This document shows positions 8,303 to 15,493 of a stretch of 64,000 bases of DNA, in pieces (within the stretch, counting starts at the first letter, position 1; each line of letters begins with the position of its first letter). The notes under the pieces are model-generated. The model searched no databases and was not told the origin of the DNA. It saw only the letters and a program-made list of their open reading frames with translations. Where the stretch lies: contig NZ_AP026695.1 of the NCBI RefSeq assembly GCF_025998175.1, positions 860,038-924,037 of the forward strand. The letters run 5' to 3'. Origin of the DNA: Nitrosopumilus zosterae. GTDB taxonomy: Archaea; Thermoproteota; Nitrososphaeria; Nitrososphaerales; Nitrosopumilaceae. The translations under genes were made by a program, and so were the position numbers.

Positions 8303-8440
8303 TTATGATGCAAATGACAGAGATTTAATCTCACATTCACATCCATCACGCTTTCCACAATAAGGGCAATTGCAATCACAGTAGATCAATGCCTGATTAC
8401 ATGATGCGCATTTTGTGTACTCTGCAAAATCTTCCTTCAA
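8303..8440 (-). CDS. 45-residue cysteine-rich zinc protein, TTG start
   Basis: The frame contains CASC, then CDCNCPYC, then CEC, nine Cys in 45 residues, enough for two zinc sites. A stop (TAA) lies three codons upstream, so the start must be TTG at 8440. The spacing resembles small double-knuckle zinc ribbons. No homologue is recognised. Confidence 0.55.
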   Translation of the reverse strand: MKEDFAEYTKCASCNQALIYCDCNCPYCGKRDGCECEIKSLSFAS

Positions 8441-8565
8441 AAAATCTTACCTCTCATGTGTATTGTACTGTTTTAAACTTGATAAATCACACGATTTGAT
8501 TACTGTAAATTAGTTTTATTTTTTAATTTGAATCAAACAAACGTTTGAAAATTAATACAAATTTC

Positions 8566-8573
8566 TTTTATAA
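8566..8573 (+). promoter_or_regulatory. TATA-like box for a putative small RNA
   Basis: The stretch TTTATAAC is centred near 8570, about 25 nt before the base of the hairpin at 8594. This is the spacing expected between an archaeal TATA box and its transcription start. Confidence 0.4.
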
Positions 8574-8593
8574 CTTGAACTTGATGTTATTTT

Positions 8594-8665
8594 GACGCCT
8601 TCGTATAGTGGTCTAGGCATGCTATAAACGACCGCTATTCCAAGACGTCTTGATCTCGTTTTTTT
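8594..8665 (+). ncRNA. Putative structured small RNA (hairpin plus T-run)
   Basis: GACG (8594-8597) pairs with CGTC (8646-8649), CTT (8599-8601) with AAG (8642-8644), and ATAGTGGTC (8605-8613) with GACCGCTAT (8630-8638), leaving a 16-nt loop. Seven T residues follow at 8659-8665, as in an archaeal terminator, and a TATA-like box lies about 25 nt upstream. The first half (GTATAGTGGTCTAG) resembles a tRNA D-arm, but there is no T-arm or acceptor pairing. The 3' arm overlaps the end of an antisense zinc-protein gene. Confidence 0.45.
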
Positions 8666-8799
8666 AACAATGCCTCTTCAGGCGTTTTCTCTTTGTTTGA
8701 TTCCCAATGCCAATTATGATGTTTCTTCCAATGTTTTTCTAACTCTTCAGCAGTTGGTTCTTTTCCAAGTGGAGTGCCACACAATTTACACTGCTTCAT
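8635..8799 (-). CDS. 54-residue zinc-finger protein
   Basis: The frame starts MKQCKLCGTPLGKEP and has a second half with HWKKHHNWH, giving a CxxC and several candidate His ligands, a C2H2-like zinc finger. The last codons lie inside the 3' arm of the plus-strand hairpin at 8594-8649. Its start overlaps the end of the 29-residue frame upstream by 14 nt, so translational coupling is possible. Confidence 0.55.
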   Translation of the reverse strand: MKQCKLCGTPLGKEPTAEELEKHWKKHHNWHWESNKEKTPEEALLKKRDQDVLE

Positions 8800-8875
8800 T
8801 GTTTATTTCCTTCTTTCTCTTTCGTGATTTTATTATGGAGTGGCACTGGGTAGGCAGATTTTCATCATAATCCAT
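8786..8875 (-). CDS. 29-residue basic peptide, hypothetical
   Basis: The frame reads MDYDENLPTQCHSIIKSRKR and continues with more basic residues to NNEAV. It overlaps the start of the next zinc-finger gene on the same strand. An acidic head and basic tail give a strong charge split. It may be real but has no recognised family. Confidence 0.35.
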   Translation of the reverse strand: MDYDENLPTQCHSIIKSRKRKKEINNEAV

Positions 8876-8941
8876 TAGTTTCATCCCTCATTCTTCAAAA
8901 TTAAGAGTTTTGGATTTTATGGTTTTGTCGTTTTTATAATT

Positions 8942-9301
8942 TCAGATATTCTTTTGAATTTTTTTCTTTTTTAAAATTGGTTTATTATTTTTTGTTGTGT
9001 GAAATTTGGTTCTTTTTCTCTTTTTTTCTAAATCCATAATAGAATAAATTTTTCCAGTCTCGCAGAGTTTCATTTCTCCAGTAACTTCATCATGAAATGA
9101 TTCTAATACTCCACTTGATAATAACCCTCCAATAATATTCCATGTGGCGTCCTCTGAAATTTCAAACTTATATGGGATGGTCGAAACTTTCGTAAAATAC
9201 CCGTTTTTAGAATTTCTTATGATAAACTGTTCTATCTTTTGTTCTGTAGTCAATGAAGGTTCTCTTTTTCGAAATCTTCTAAATGGTTTTCTTTCAGACA
9301 A
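8942..9301 (-). CDS. Winged-helix-like basic protein, possible DNA binding
   Basis: Residues 18-85 show helix TTEQKIEQFIIRNS, a turn, then ISEDATWNIIGGLLSSGVLESF and a strand pair EVTGEMKLCETGKIY. This resembles a small winged-helix domain with the recognition helix followed by a wing. The N-terminus (RKPFRRFRKR) and the C-terminal 30 residues are strongly basic, as in DNA- or RNA-binding proteins. No named family is assigned. Confidence 0.5.
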   Translation of the reverse strand: MSERKPFRRFRKREPSLTTEQKIEQFIIRNSKNGYFTKVSTIPYKFEISEDATWNIIGGLLSSGVLESFHDEVTGEMKLCETGKIYSIMDLEKKRKRTKFHTTKNNKPILKKKKIQKNI

Positions 9302-9334
9302 TATTTTTTTTAATATTTTCTAGTATTTTAGTAA

Positions 9335-9925
9335 TCATTTGGCGTTTATAGTATCAGGATCATTATTGCCTGGCAAATACTTGTCTCCTAATCGCTCTTT
9401 CATCTTTTCGTCAAATTCTTCTTGAAGTCGGGTAAGATAGATCTCAGCTTCTGTCTCGTCATCGGGAATGCCAGTATCTACATCGTAATTGAATCCTGTT
9501 GCTAGATGGTAAAATTCCTCAAAAAATTCTTTACAGTCAATTACATCTGCACTGGAATCAATTGACACCACTAAACAATTATTCTCAAATCGAAAATTCA
9601 GACAAATTTCCTCTTCTATCATTATGTCTGTCATTACAGCCATAAGATATGGTATGTATTGATCATCTAGTCTTCCTTGGTCTTTGTTTACAATCCATAA
9701 CTCCTTTCCATCTATTAAATTATCAAAAGTTCTGACCGTTACATCTCTTATTTCCGAATCTGCAAATGCAAGTTTTGATTTCCAAGAATTTGTCTCATAA
9801 CCTTTTGGCTCTGCAAAAACCACGTCAAATCTTAGGTTTTCGTTTAGTTGTTCAAATTCCCATACTTGCTTATTTGTCCACATGGGAGAATATTGACCAA
9901 TTAATTTCCTCGTACTTTGATCCAA
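9335..9925 (-). CDS. Hypothetical acidic protein, 196 residues
   Basis: A soluble acidic protein with an N-terminal Trp-rich segment (YSPMWTNKQVWEFEQ), a central alpha-beta part and an acidic C-terminus ending in NNDPDTINAK. No Cys clusters, signal or membrane segment are visible. It is the longest gene in this run of small minus-strand genes. No function is recognised. Confidence 0.55.
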   Translation of the reverse strand: MDQSTRKLIGQYSPMWTNKQVWEFEQLNENLRFDVVFAEPKGYETNSWKSKLAFADSEIRDVTVRTFDNLIDGKELWIVNKDQGRLDDQYIPYLMAVMTDIMIEEEICLNFRFENNCLVVSIDSSADVIDCKEFFEEFYHLATGFNYDVDTGIPDDETEAEIYLTRLQEEFDEKMKERLGDKYLPGNNDPDTINAK

Positions 9926-9966
9926 TAAATAATTTTCATTATTCTGTTGTTTATTCTTATCTTAAA

Positions 9967-10170
9967 CTAGTTAATTCCTGATTTGAGATACTCTAGTGTG
10001 CATTCAGCTAATTGTTTATCTGAATGTTTTTTAATATCATGTTTACAATTTGGGCATTTTCCTGCTTGTCCTTCATTGAATTCATCTCCCACTTGTTTCA
10101 TACAGCATTCCATTAATTCTGTTGTTGAATGGGATTCCATTAAGAGTTTGCATGTTGGACATTGAGTCAA
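9967..10170 (-). CDS. Small protein with two tandem zinc-knuckle repeats
   Basis: The 67-residue protein has two copies of a CPxCK-x5-HS-x3-L-x-EC unit: CPTCKLLMESHSTTELMEC near residue 4, and CPNCKHDIKKHSDKQLAEC near 39. Each unit gives Cys-Cys-His-Cys, enough to bind zinc, so the gene probably arose by internal duplication. It ends 41 nt from the gene starting at 9925 on the same strand. Confidence 0.6.
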   Translation of the reverse strand: MTQCPTCKLLMESHSTTELMECCMKQVGDEFNEGQAGKCPNCKHDIKKHSDKQLAECTLEYLKSGIN

Positions 10171-10232
10171 TTATTGAATTTATTTTTAACCGATTCTTAA
10201 TAAATTATATTTGAATTTTCCATGATTTTATT

Positions 10233-10505
10233 ATGACTTTAGTTGATAAATTCCAAAATAAACTACGTTGTAGTTGTAATGATGTGGTTCTTTTTGATAT
10301 AATTGATGATATTGAATGTGATTGGGGAAATCATGTGGTAATTCAGTGTCCTAATTGTGAGGAACTTTTTAGTATCGACAATCAATGCTCTGCCTTTCAA
10401 AATATCTCTAAATTAATTGATTGTAATATGGGATTATATTCTAAAGACGAACTTACAAATTATTTATCCAATTCACATCCAACTGAACTTTTTGGCCACA
10501 GATGA
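10233..10505 (+). CDS. Zinc-ribbon-like protein, 90 residues
   Basis: The motifs CSC near residue 13 and CPNCEELF near 39 form a zinc-ribbon-like arrangement, with further Cys residues near 52 and 64. The rest is mostly helical. It is divergent from the tandem zinc-knuckle gene, separated by 62 nt. No family is recognised. Confidence 0.55.
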   Translation: MTLVDKFQNKLRCSCNDVVLFDIIDDIECDWGNHVVIQCPNCEELFSIDNQCSAFQNISKLIDCNMGLYSKDELTNYLSNSHPTELFGHR

Positions 10506-10954
10506 TTTGACAATCAATGTCGTTTGGATTGTCAATATCCCAGCCTATCCGTGGCAATATTTTTGATTAAAGAATAATTCTAAAAATAAAAAAGTACGTA
10601 AAAATTGATTTATCCAATTAAAATTTTAAATCAAAAATTCTGTTGATTTCAGTCTTAATATGTAAAAAAATTCTTAGTTATTCAGAGTGATTTTTAGAAT
10701 TTTTCTAATTGTGGACATAATTGGATTACTTTGCATTTTGACATTTTGCATTCGGAGAGATAAATTCATCTGTTAAATTTATTTCCGCGGTAAAGACTGT
10801 TCAACAAATATTTGATGTTTTTACTAGATGTGAAAATCCAATAATTTACTATTAATTTAAACATCCAAAACCCCAGATAATAAAATCCCAACAGCGTATT
10901 AAAAAAATCAACTGCTTAACGGGAATTTAATAACTCTGTTTTAAAATTTCATAG
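10506..10954 (+). other. AT-rich intergenic region, no gene seen
   Basis: About 450 nt with very high A+T, several homopolymer runs and no convincing reading frame on either strand. No long inverted repeat is evident. Confidence 0.4.
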
Positions 10955-11032
10955 TTATCCAAACAACAAAATAAATCCCACAATCAATGCTGCAATTGAA
11001 ATGCCCATGGTGATGTAAAATTTGGTGTTCAT
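10955..11032 (-). CDS. 25-residue membrane microprotein
   Basis: The frame reads MNTKFYITMGISIAALIVG and ends in FILLFG, one hydrophobic span after a short basic head. Composition and ATG start support it. It stands alone between AT-rich gaps. Function is unknown. Confidence 0.45.
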   Translation of the reverse strand: MNTKFYITMGISIAALIVGFILLFG

Positions 11033-11489
11033 TGATAACGTTAATTTCTTCTAAAATTAATAGATTCTGTATTAGATCTAAATACTTTTTTCTAGCAAAA
11101 ATAATTTGGAATGCCTAAAAGATTTAGAATCAAATATCTCCACTCCAGTGTGACAGAATAATCCGTGTTTTGCTAATTCAATATCTGTGACATTCCTCTG
11201 TACTGCAATATGTGTATGTTTTCAAGTATCTTCAACATTCTATTTTTTCTGTGTATTGCGAATAGACCCTCCATGGTGTACCAATCGAATCTATGCAAAC
11301 TCATTTTCAAGTTTATTTGATTTATGGACATTGATAATCACAAAATCTTTTTTTGAGACATTAGTTATTTTGCAATGACTTTGTCTACTGCAAACCCTGT
11401 TGGAAATACTGCAGTTCATTTCTGTTCTAAGTTCTGATGTCATCTTGTTTTCGAAGAAATATTTTATTTACATTGATAATTTAGAAAAT

Positions 11490-11571
11490 GAAAGCAAGCA
11501 TGTTTGAAATCTTTTTGCATCGACTCTTTGGGAGTTACGGCCGATTTCAAACAAGCAATCACCTTGCTTTC
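11490..11571 (+). ncRNA. Putative structured RNA: two-tier hairpin
   Basis: GAAAGCAAG (11490-11498) pairs with CTTGCTTTC (11563-11571), and TGTTTGAAATC (11501-11511) pairs with GATTTCAAACA (11543-11553). This gives 20 perfect pairs around an asymmetric internal loop. A small ACTC/GAGT stem lies in the 31-nt terminal loop. A TATA-like ATATTTTATTTA (about 11459-11470) sits about 26 nt before the 5' arm. No open frame covers it. Confidence 0.45.
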
Positions 11572-11775
11572 AATACTTATGATTTCAATCCTCAAAAATT
11601 CTTAAAATAAAACATGTCTTGAAATTTAATCAAAATGGGTTGAAAAAATGATCCAATTCTTAATTTTACAAAAATTGACCTATTTTTGGAAAAAACACTG
11701 TTTCAGGCACAGTGTGTTCAATGTGTACACACAGTTTCTTTTAGTCCACACTATGTATAGTATATTGAGTCATCC

Positions 11776-11845
11776 GTTTGACGGTATTCCTACGTTTGCC
11801 TTAACCGACCATACCCCTAGAATTCGTTTGCCGTCAAACATTTTT
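11776..11845 (+). ncRNA. Putative small RNA or terminator hairpin
   Basis: GTTTGACGG (11776-11784) pairs perfectly with CCGTCAAAC (11831-11839), enclosing 46 nt that can form a GGTAT/ATACC inner helix as an alternative. The 3' arm is followed by ATTTTTCTTT, a terminator-like T-run. A TATA-like stretch (GTATAGTATATTG) lies about 20-25 nt upstream. A tRNA was considered, but no T-loop or anticodon arm can be drawn. Confidence 0.4.
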
Positions 11846-11889
11846 CTTTAACAATATATTTTTCAGTCTTAAAATACATCTAAAATTGA

Positions 11890-12093
11890 TTGATAATACA
11901 ATGTAAAGGAGTACAAAAAAATCACAGATTCGAGAAATGCGAGTTTATTCATGCGGGTGATTGGGGCGATATTCCGTTAATTGAACATCAAAATTTCCAT
12001 AAATCCTTAGAAAATACCAACTATTCTTGGTTAGGCTTTGATTCCTCCCAACCATTTGGAAAATTTAGTGGTCGTGATGGAAAGCGAATTTAA
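11890..12093 (+). CDS. Hypothetical 67-residue protein, TTG start
   Basis: The frame opens with TTG and gives a protein with CKGV near the start and SWLGFDSSQPFGKFSGRDG near the end. The composition is protein-like (Trp, Gly and charged residues in a mixed order). No ATG is available upstream in frame. No family is recognised; it may be a remnant of a longer gene. Confidence 0.4.
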   Translation: MIIQCKGVQKNHRFEKCEFIHAGDWGDIPLIEHQNFHKSLENTNYSWLGFDSSQPFGKFSGRDGKRI

Positions 12094-12165
12094 TTCATTT
12101 TTAATGATTAATTTTATTTTGATATCCTATTATAAAGAAAAACATCCAATGTTATCGTCAGATAA

Positions 12166-12714
12166 GTGATATGTAATATGAATGAAAATGATGTTGTTGT
12201 TTGGTCAAAGGAGACGTTTCTCAAATGGGCAGATTTTCAAGCAGAATCAAACCCTGCAACATTTGAAGATTCTCATAGTGTAATAAAATATAAATTCACA
12301 TGGACAATAAATTCTGAAAAAATCGATGAACAAATTTTATTCCTAATTGAAAACATTCGTATCTATGTAGAATTCTTTCCTCATCTTTCTTGGGTAAGAA
12401 TTTCACAAGACACTGATCGTCTATTAAATCATGAACAAGGCCATTTTGATTTAGCAGAGATGATAAGACAAGAATACATTGAAAAATTACAAGCTGTATT
12501 TTATGGAAAACATTTTCCTACTAGAGGTCAGAACGAAGAGCAACAAAAACAGTTTGCAAAAGAAGATTCTGGAAGAATGATTGCTGAAGAAATTGAAAAA
12601 CTAGAGCAGGTGTTAGTTAAACGACGTCAGGAATATGATGCTATGACGGAATTTGGCCATAATCTTGAAAAACAATTAGAATTTGATTTGAAATTTAATA
12701 AACTAAGATCTTAG
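12166..12714 (+). CDS. DUF922-type predicted zinc protease-like protein
   Basis: Residues 90-97 read NHEQGHFD, matching the HExxH-like HEQGHF signature of the DUF922 family, in which the histidines and Glu form a predicted metallopeptidase site. A preceding strand SWVRISQDTDRLLNHE fits the family. The C-terminal half is a long charged helix (EEIEKLEQVLVKRRQEYDAM), probably coiled coil. There is no signal peptide, although bacterial relatives are often exported. The start may be GTG here or ATG at 12178. Confidence 0.6.
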   Translation: MICNMNENDVVVWSKETFLKWADFQAESNPATFEDSHSVIKYKFTWTINSEKIDEQILFLIENIRIYVEFFPHLSWVRISQDTDRLLNHEQGHFDLAEMIRQEYIEKLQAVFYGKHFPTRGQNEEQQKQFAKEDSGRMIAEEIEKLEQVLVKRRQEYDAMTEFGHNLEKQLEFDLKFNKLRS

Positions 12715-12730
12715 CCGATTTGAAAAGTTA

Positions 12731-12997
12731 CTATGACTGATTTCTAATTACTTTATTTTCAGGAATTAAATTTATGTAATTTACTAAACTTCTATAATAT
12801 TTTAAATGAAATTCCAGATCTCTGATTTCAGTTTGTTTTAATTCTTCAAGTTCAGGACCAAAATCCCGTGTATCTGTTTGAATTTGATTTAATGTATTTT
12901 CATTCACTTCAATCATATGAAATAAACTGTGAAGCACTTCACTTTTCGTAAGTGTTTTTTCACATGATTTTTTCAGAATCATTTCTACCCAATCCAT
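12731..12997 (-). CDS. Small helical hypothetical protein
   Basis: This 88-residue acidic protein is almost all helix (EVLHSLFHMIEVNENTLNQI and LEELKQTEIRDLEFHLKYY). It is convergent with the DUF922-type gene, 16 nt from its end. No Cys pair or membrane segment is seen. No family is recognised. Confidence 0.5.
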   Translation of the reverse strand: MDWVEMILKKSCEKTLTKSEVLHSLFHMIEVNENTLNQIQTDTRDFGPELEELKQTEIRDLEFHLKYYRSLVNYINLIPENKVIRNQS

Positions 12998-13085
12998 ACT
13001 TAATGAAATTAAAATTATTATATCTGTCCCTGAATTGGATAAATTCTGACCTTTGCTCTATTTTTTTTACTTTAGCCTAAAACAA

Positions 13086-13217
13086 TTATTTTTTCCCTAG
13101 TTTCTTTTTTCTTTCCATGATTTCTTTATTTCTTTCAATGTCTGAATGAACTTCAACATGCTCATACAACTGTTCTTTTGATTCAAATAATTGTTCACAA
13201 TAGTAACATTGATGCAT
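13086..13217 (-). CDS. 43-residue C2H2 zinc finger
   Basis: The frame reads MHQCYYCEQLFESKEQLYEH and then VEVH, the textbook C2H2 pattern Cys-x2-Cys-x12-His-x4-His, followed by a basic tail (ERKKKLGKK). It is a one-finger protein and could bind DNA or RNA through the tail. Confidence 0.65.
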   Translation of the reverse strand: MHQCYYCEQLFESKEQLYEHVEVHSDIERNKEIMERKKKLGKK

Positions 13218-13363
13218 TCCAATATTACATTAATCTTAGATTAATTGTTTTCCCTAAAATAATGATTTTCTATTCATAAAATTTGGATATTTTATCATAA
13301 TTCAAACATCTAGAATGTCTATTTTCTGACAATAAAATAAAAAAGAATTAAAATCTGAATTAA

Positions 13364-13606
13364 TTATCTTCCATTCTGTTCTCTGATTTTTTGGGCCAAA
13401 TCTCCAAATGGATCCTCATGCCATTTCTCTTTGTTTAAATCAGCTCCAAGTACTCCTGTCTTTGGAAGTAAACCTTGCTCTGCTGCGGGTGCCAATACTG
13501 CATCTTCTGAGATGTAGTTTTGTTGATTTGCAGTGCCATAAGCAATTGCTCCTGCCATTGCGACCACACCAATAGCAATTCCTACGTAAATCATTGCATT
13601 AGACAT
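13364..13606 (-). CDS. Small membrane-anchored protein
   Basis: Residues 5-24 (MIYVGIAIGVVAMAGAIAYG) form one membrane span or uncleaved signal anchor. The remaining 55 residues are soluble and charged, with the segment LPKTGVLGADLNKEKWHEDP. The LPKTG string is a coincidental sortase-like match: it is central, not C-terminal. Function is unknown. Confidence 0.6.
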   Translation of the reverse strand: MSNAMIYVGIAIGVVAMAGAIAYGTANQQNYISEDAVLAPAAEQGLLPKTGVLGADLNKEKWHEDPFGDLAQKIREQNGR

Positions 13607-13666
13607 GATTGGATTTCTTTTTGTTAATATTAATTCAGTAGGATTTCAATGCAATGCAGTGCATTT

Positions 13667-13984
13667 TTAATGTGTTTCTAGTTGTATCTCTGAATTACAT
13701 GAAGGCATTTTTCCTGTTTCATTTTTAAAATCTTCAATCAATTTTGTTTGTAATTCTTTGGGGTTTTCTAGAAACACTCTTTGATATGATTGTGTTTTTT
13801 GTTTGCATTCATTTCCCTCAAAATTTGTATCTACATATTTTGTAAATGTCTCTTCAAGATTATCTGTTTCTCCAATGTATATTGGTTCTTTATTTCTGTT
13901 GTAGAGAACATATACTCCAGATGCAGGTTTTACAAATTTAGCACTTTCAAGCCACACTCTCATTTTGTCTTCTAATAATTCCAT
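13667..13984 (-). CDS. GIY-YIG domain protein, possibly inactive
   Basis: Residues 20-40 contain SGVYVLYNRNKEPIYIGETD, the GVY...YIG strand pair that defines the GIY-YIG nuclease fold. The usual catalytic Arg after the second strand (in SxxLRxR) is not seen: the sequence runs NLEETFTKYV. At 105 residues it is a bare domain with no DNA-binding extension. A structural role or a nuclease with shifted residues are both possible. Confidence 0.6.
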   Translation of the reverse strand: MELLEDKMRVWLESAKFVKPASGVYVLYNRNKEPIYIGETDNLEETFTKYVDTNFEGNECKQKTQSYQRVFLENPKELQTKLIEDFKNETGKMPSCNSEIQLETH

Positions 13985-14250
13985 AATTTGTAATGGTTTT
14001 ACTAGATATTAAACAAGTTTCTCCTTTTGATATTAAATATCATAAATCCTTATATTGTTATCATAATGGCGATTCAAAAAACACGTTCATGACTCTGGGA
14101 ATTATGCTCGCTTTCCAAAACTAGGACCTTGTATTCTACGCTGATCAATCTTTTGCAATTATCATAATATTCCATTATTAGATTATGCTTTTCTTTCATA
14201 TTTGCGTAATACAATTTCAAATACTGTGATGCAAATTTCAAAATTTTAAA

Positions 14251-14266
14251 CAATACGCTTAAGTTC
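14251..14266 (+). promoter_or_regulatory. Promoter box CAATACGCTTAAGTTC, copy 1
   Basis: This 16-nt box lies exactly 36 nt before the ATG of the gene at 14287. The TATA-like core GCTTAAG is centred about 27 nt before the ATG, so the mRNA is probably leaderless. A perfect copy sits at 14839-14854. Confidence 0.55.
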
Positions 14267-14286
14267 ATTGTTTTCAGATTATAGTC

Positions 14287-14469
14287 ATGGTTGACTATGA
14301 TCTAGGTGAATATGAAACAATAATGATTGAATCAAAAATAAGAGAGGGAGTTTTTCATAAAGTTGTCAAAGACTTGAAAAGTGGAAAAGCCGTTTCTTGT
14401 TCTTGTAAGTGCTGGAGTAAAGGAAACAAACCTTGTGTGGGTATGAGAACTGTGGGTTTTGATAATTAA
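14287..14469 (+). CDS. Small Cys-rich protein, 60 residues
   Basis: The protein has CSCKCW near residue 38 and another Cys near 50, enough for one zinc site. The N-terminal half is MVDYDLGEYETIMIESKIRE. The stop overlaps the next ATG by one base (TAATG), forming a two-gene unit with the next zinc protein under the promoter box at 14251. Confidence 0.55.
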   Translation: MVDYDLGEYETIMIESKIREGVFHKVVKDLKSGKAVSCSCKCWSKGNKPCVGMRTVGFDN

Positions 14470-14627
14470 TGGCGTTTAAGAAAGGGATTCACAAATGTGT
14501 TGAATGTGAAAAGAAACAGAAAGAAGATCCACAAGACATGGGTTTATGTAGTAAATGCAGTGCAACTGAGACCAGACTAGAAAAAACCATATACAAAGAA
14601 ATGATCAACGATGGAAGTTTTCCTTAG
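14469..14627 (+). CDS. 52-residue zinc ribbon protein
   Basis: The frame reads MAFKKGIHKCVECEKKQKE, with a second knuckle LCSKCSATE, so two CxxC pairs bind one zinc. The start overlaps the stop of the previous gene, indicating translational coupling. The C-terminal third is a charged helix. Confidence 0.6.
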   Translation: MAFKKGIHKCVECEKKQKEDPQDMGLCSKCSATETRLEKTIYKEMINDGSFP

Positions 14628-14650
14628 ATTCTAAACCTTTTTGGACTGTA

Positions 14651-14749
14651 CTATTCATCTAATTGTCCCCATTCTTGCTCAGGCTCCTCTAATTGATTCC
14701 ATTTACTTTGAATTGCTTTGAAGAACTTTTTATTTTTCAACTGAACCAT
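14651..14749 (-). CDS. 32-residue hypothetical peptide
   Basis: The frame reads MVQLKNKKFFKAIQSKWNQL and ends EEPEQEWGQLDE, a basic head and an acidic tail. It is convergent with the zinc ribbon pair. Too short for a family assignment. Confidence 0.35.
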   Translation of the reverse strand: MVQLKNKKFFKAIQSKWNQLEEPEQEWGQLDE

Positions 14750-14838
14750 GACTTTGTAATACAAAATTTCTATTTAACCTCCACTCAGGAATCATACGTG
14801 AAAAATACCCTTAATCCTAAAACTCTTTTGATAACCCG

Positions 14839-14854
14839 CAATACGCTTAAGTTC
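14839..14854 (+). promoter_or_regulatory. Promoter box CAATACGCTTAAGTTC, copy 2
   Basis: A perfect copy of the box at 14251, again exactly 36 nt before a start codon (TTG at 14875). The same distance in two places marks it as the core promoter (BRE/TATA) of leaderless genes. Confidence 0.55.
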
Positions 14855-14874
14855 GTACAATTCTCTGATAATCA

Positions 14875-14958
14875 TTGAAAACTCTTTTCAAGGGCGTTAT
14901 CATAGTTGCAGGAATTATCTTTGTTGTTCTTTTGACGTTAAGCAGTTTTGAATTCTAA
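14875..14958 (+). CDS. 27-residue membrane microprotein, TTG start
   Basis: The frame from TTG encodes MKTLFKGVIIVAGIIFVVLL and ends TLSSFEF, a single membrane span after a basic head. The promoter box 36 nt upstream fixes the start at this TTG. Function is unknown. Confidence 0.5.
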   Translation: MKTLFKGVIIVAGIIFVVLLTLSSFEF

Positions 14959-15193
14959 ACTCATCAAAAGAAACTATCCATTCTAACCAAATGGACAATG
15001 TGCCAAACATATTTCTATGATACCAATTTTCATATCCAATTCGTGCATCTTCAAATGAAGGTTATTCATTGTAATATGATCAAAGTATGTCCTATTTCTG
15101 AATAATCTTTTGAATTAAGGGATGGTAATTATTCTGAAATTAAATTCTTTTTGGAACTAAATGTTAAATTACTACAATGAATTTCTAAAGTAC

Positions 15194-15391
15194 ATGGCAA
15201 CAAGTAAAACACGTAAAGTAGATGCTGCAGAGTTACAAAAATTACAAAAAGATGAAAAAATACGAAATGATGCTAGACGTACGGGGCAAAAAAAGGGTGT
15301 GAGTATATCTACTGATAAACCAAAATTAAAAACTGAAAAAGTTGATAGACCAGCACGTAAAACTATTAAAAAACGAGTTGCAGTTAGGTAA
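15194..15391 (+). CDS. Basic Lys-rich protein, 65 residues
   Basis: The protein is strongly basic (KTRKVDAAELQKLQKDEK, then RPARKTIKKRVAVR) with no Cys, and probably binds nucleic acid. The start at MATSKTRK is preferred over an ATG 33 nt earlier, because a TATA-like TGTTAAATTAC is centred 27 nt upstream and the longer form would lie inside that promoter. Confidence 0.55.
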   Translation: MATSKTRKVDAAELQKLQKDEKIRNDARRTGQKKGVSISTDKPKLKTEKVDRPARKTIKKRVAVR

Positions 15392-15493
15392 AATAGGATC
15401 CAAGTAAAGAAAAAAGAATCTAAGTATACACTAGATTGCTACTTTTTGATATCATTAGAACCTTCATGCTTTTAATATTGAGAAAAAATAGAT

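Larger units (their letters stand above)
11033..11889 (+). other. Gene-poor region carrying two long hairpins
   Basis: The two plus-strand frames near 11187 and 11648 look like chance: hydrophobic, Phe-rich and without a regular promoter. A minus-strand frame of 52 codons (about 11136-11340) is possible but weak. The clear structure here is the pair of inverted repeats at 11490-11571 and 11776-11839, listed separately. A GTGTGT/ACACAC pair near 11711-11732 is also present. Confidence 0.4.

Noticed and set aside
8594-8658. tRNA gene suggested by GTATAGTGGTCTAG
   Set aside because: No T-arm, anticodon arm or 7-bp acceptor can be drawn; the region folds as one long hairpin instead.
8670-8870. 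66-codon plus-strand frame
   Set aside because: It is antisense to the C2H2-like zinc gene and a short upstream frame, and its Leu/Phe/Ser composition is typical of a shadow.
11187-11378. 63-codon plus-strand frame
   Set aside because: Cys/Phe/Ser-rich without regular motif or promoter; the region has no clear coding signal on either strand.
11648-11851. 67-codon plus-strand frame
   Set aside because: It runs through the hairpin at 11776-11839, and its composition looks random.
13364-13606. LPKTG string as a sortase signal
   Set aside because: It is in the middle of the protein, with no C-terminal membrane span and basic tail after it.
14074-14268. 64-codon minus-strand frame
   Set aside because: Its start lies inside the promoter box of the plus-strand gene at 14287. 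A shorter version (from MKEKHNLIMEYY) cannot be excluded, but nothing supports it.
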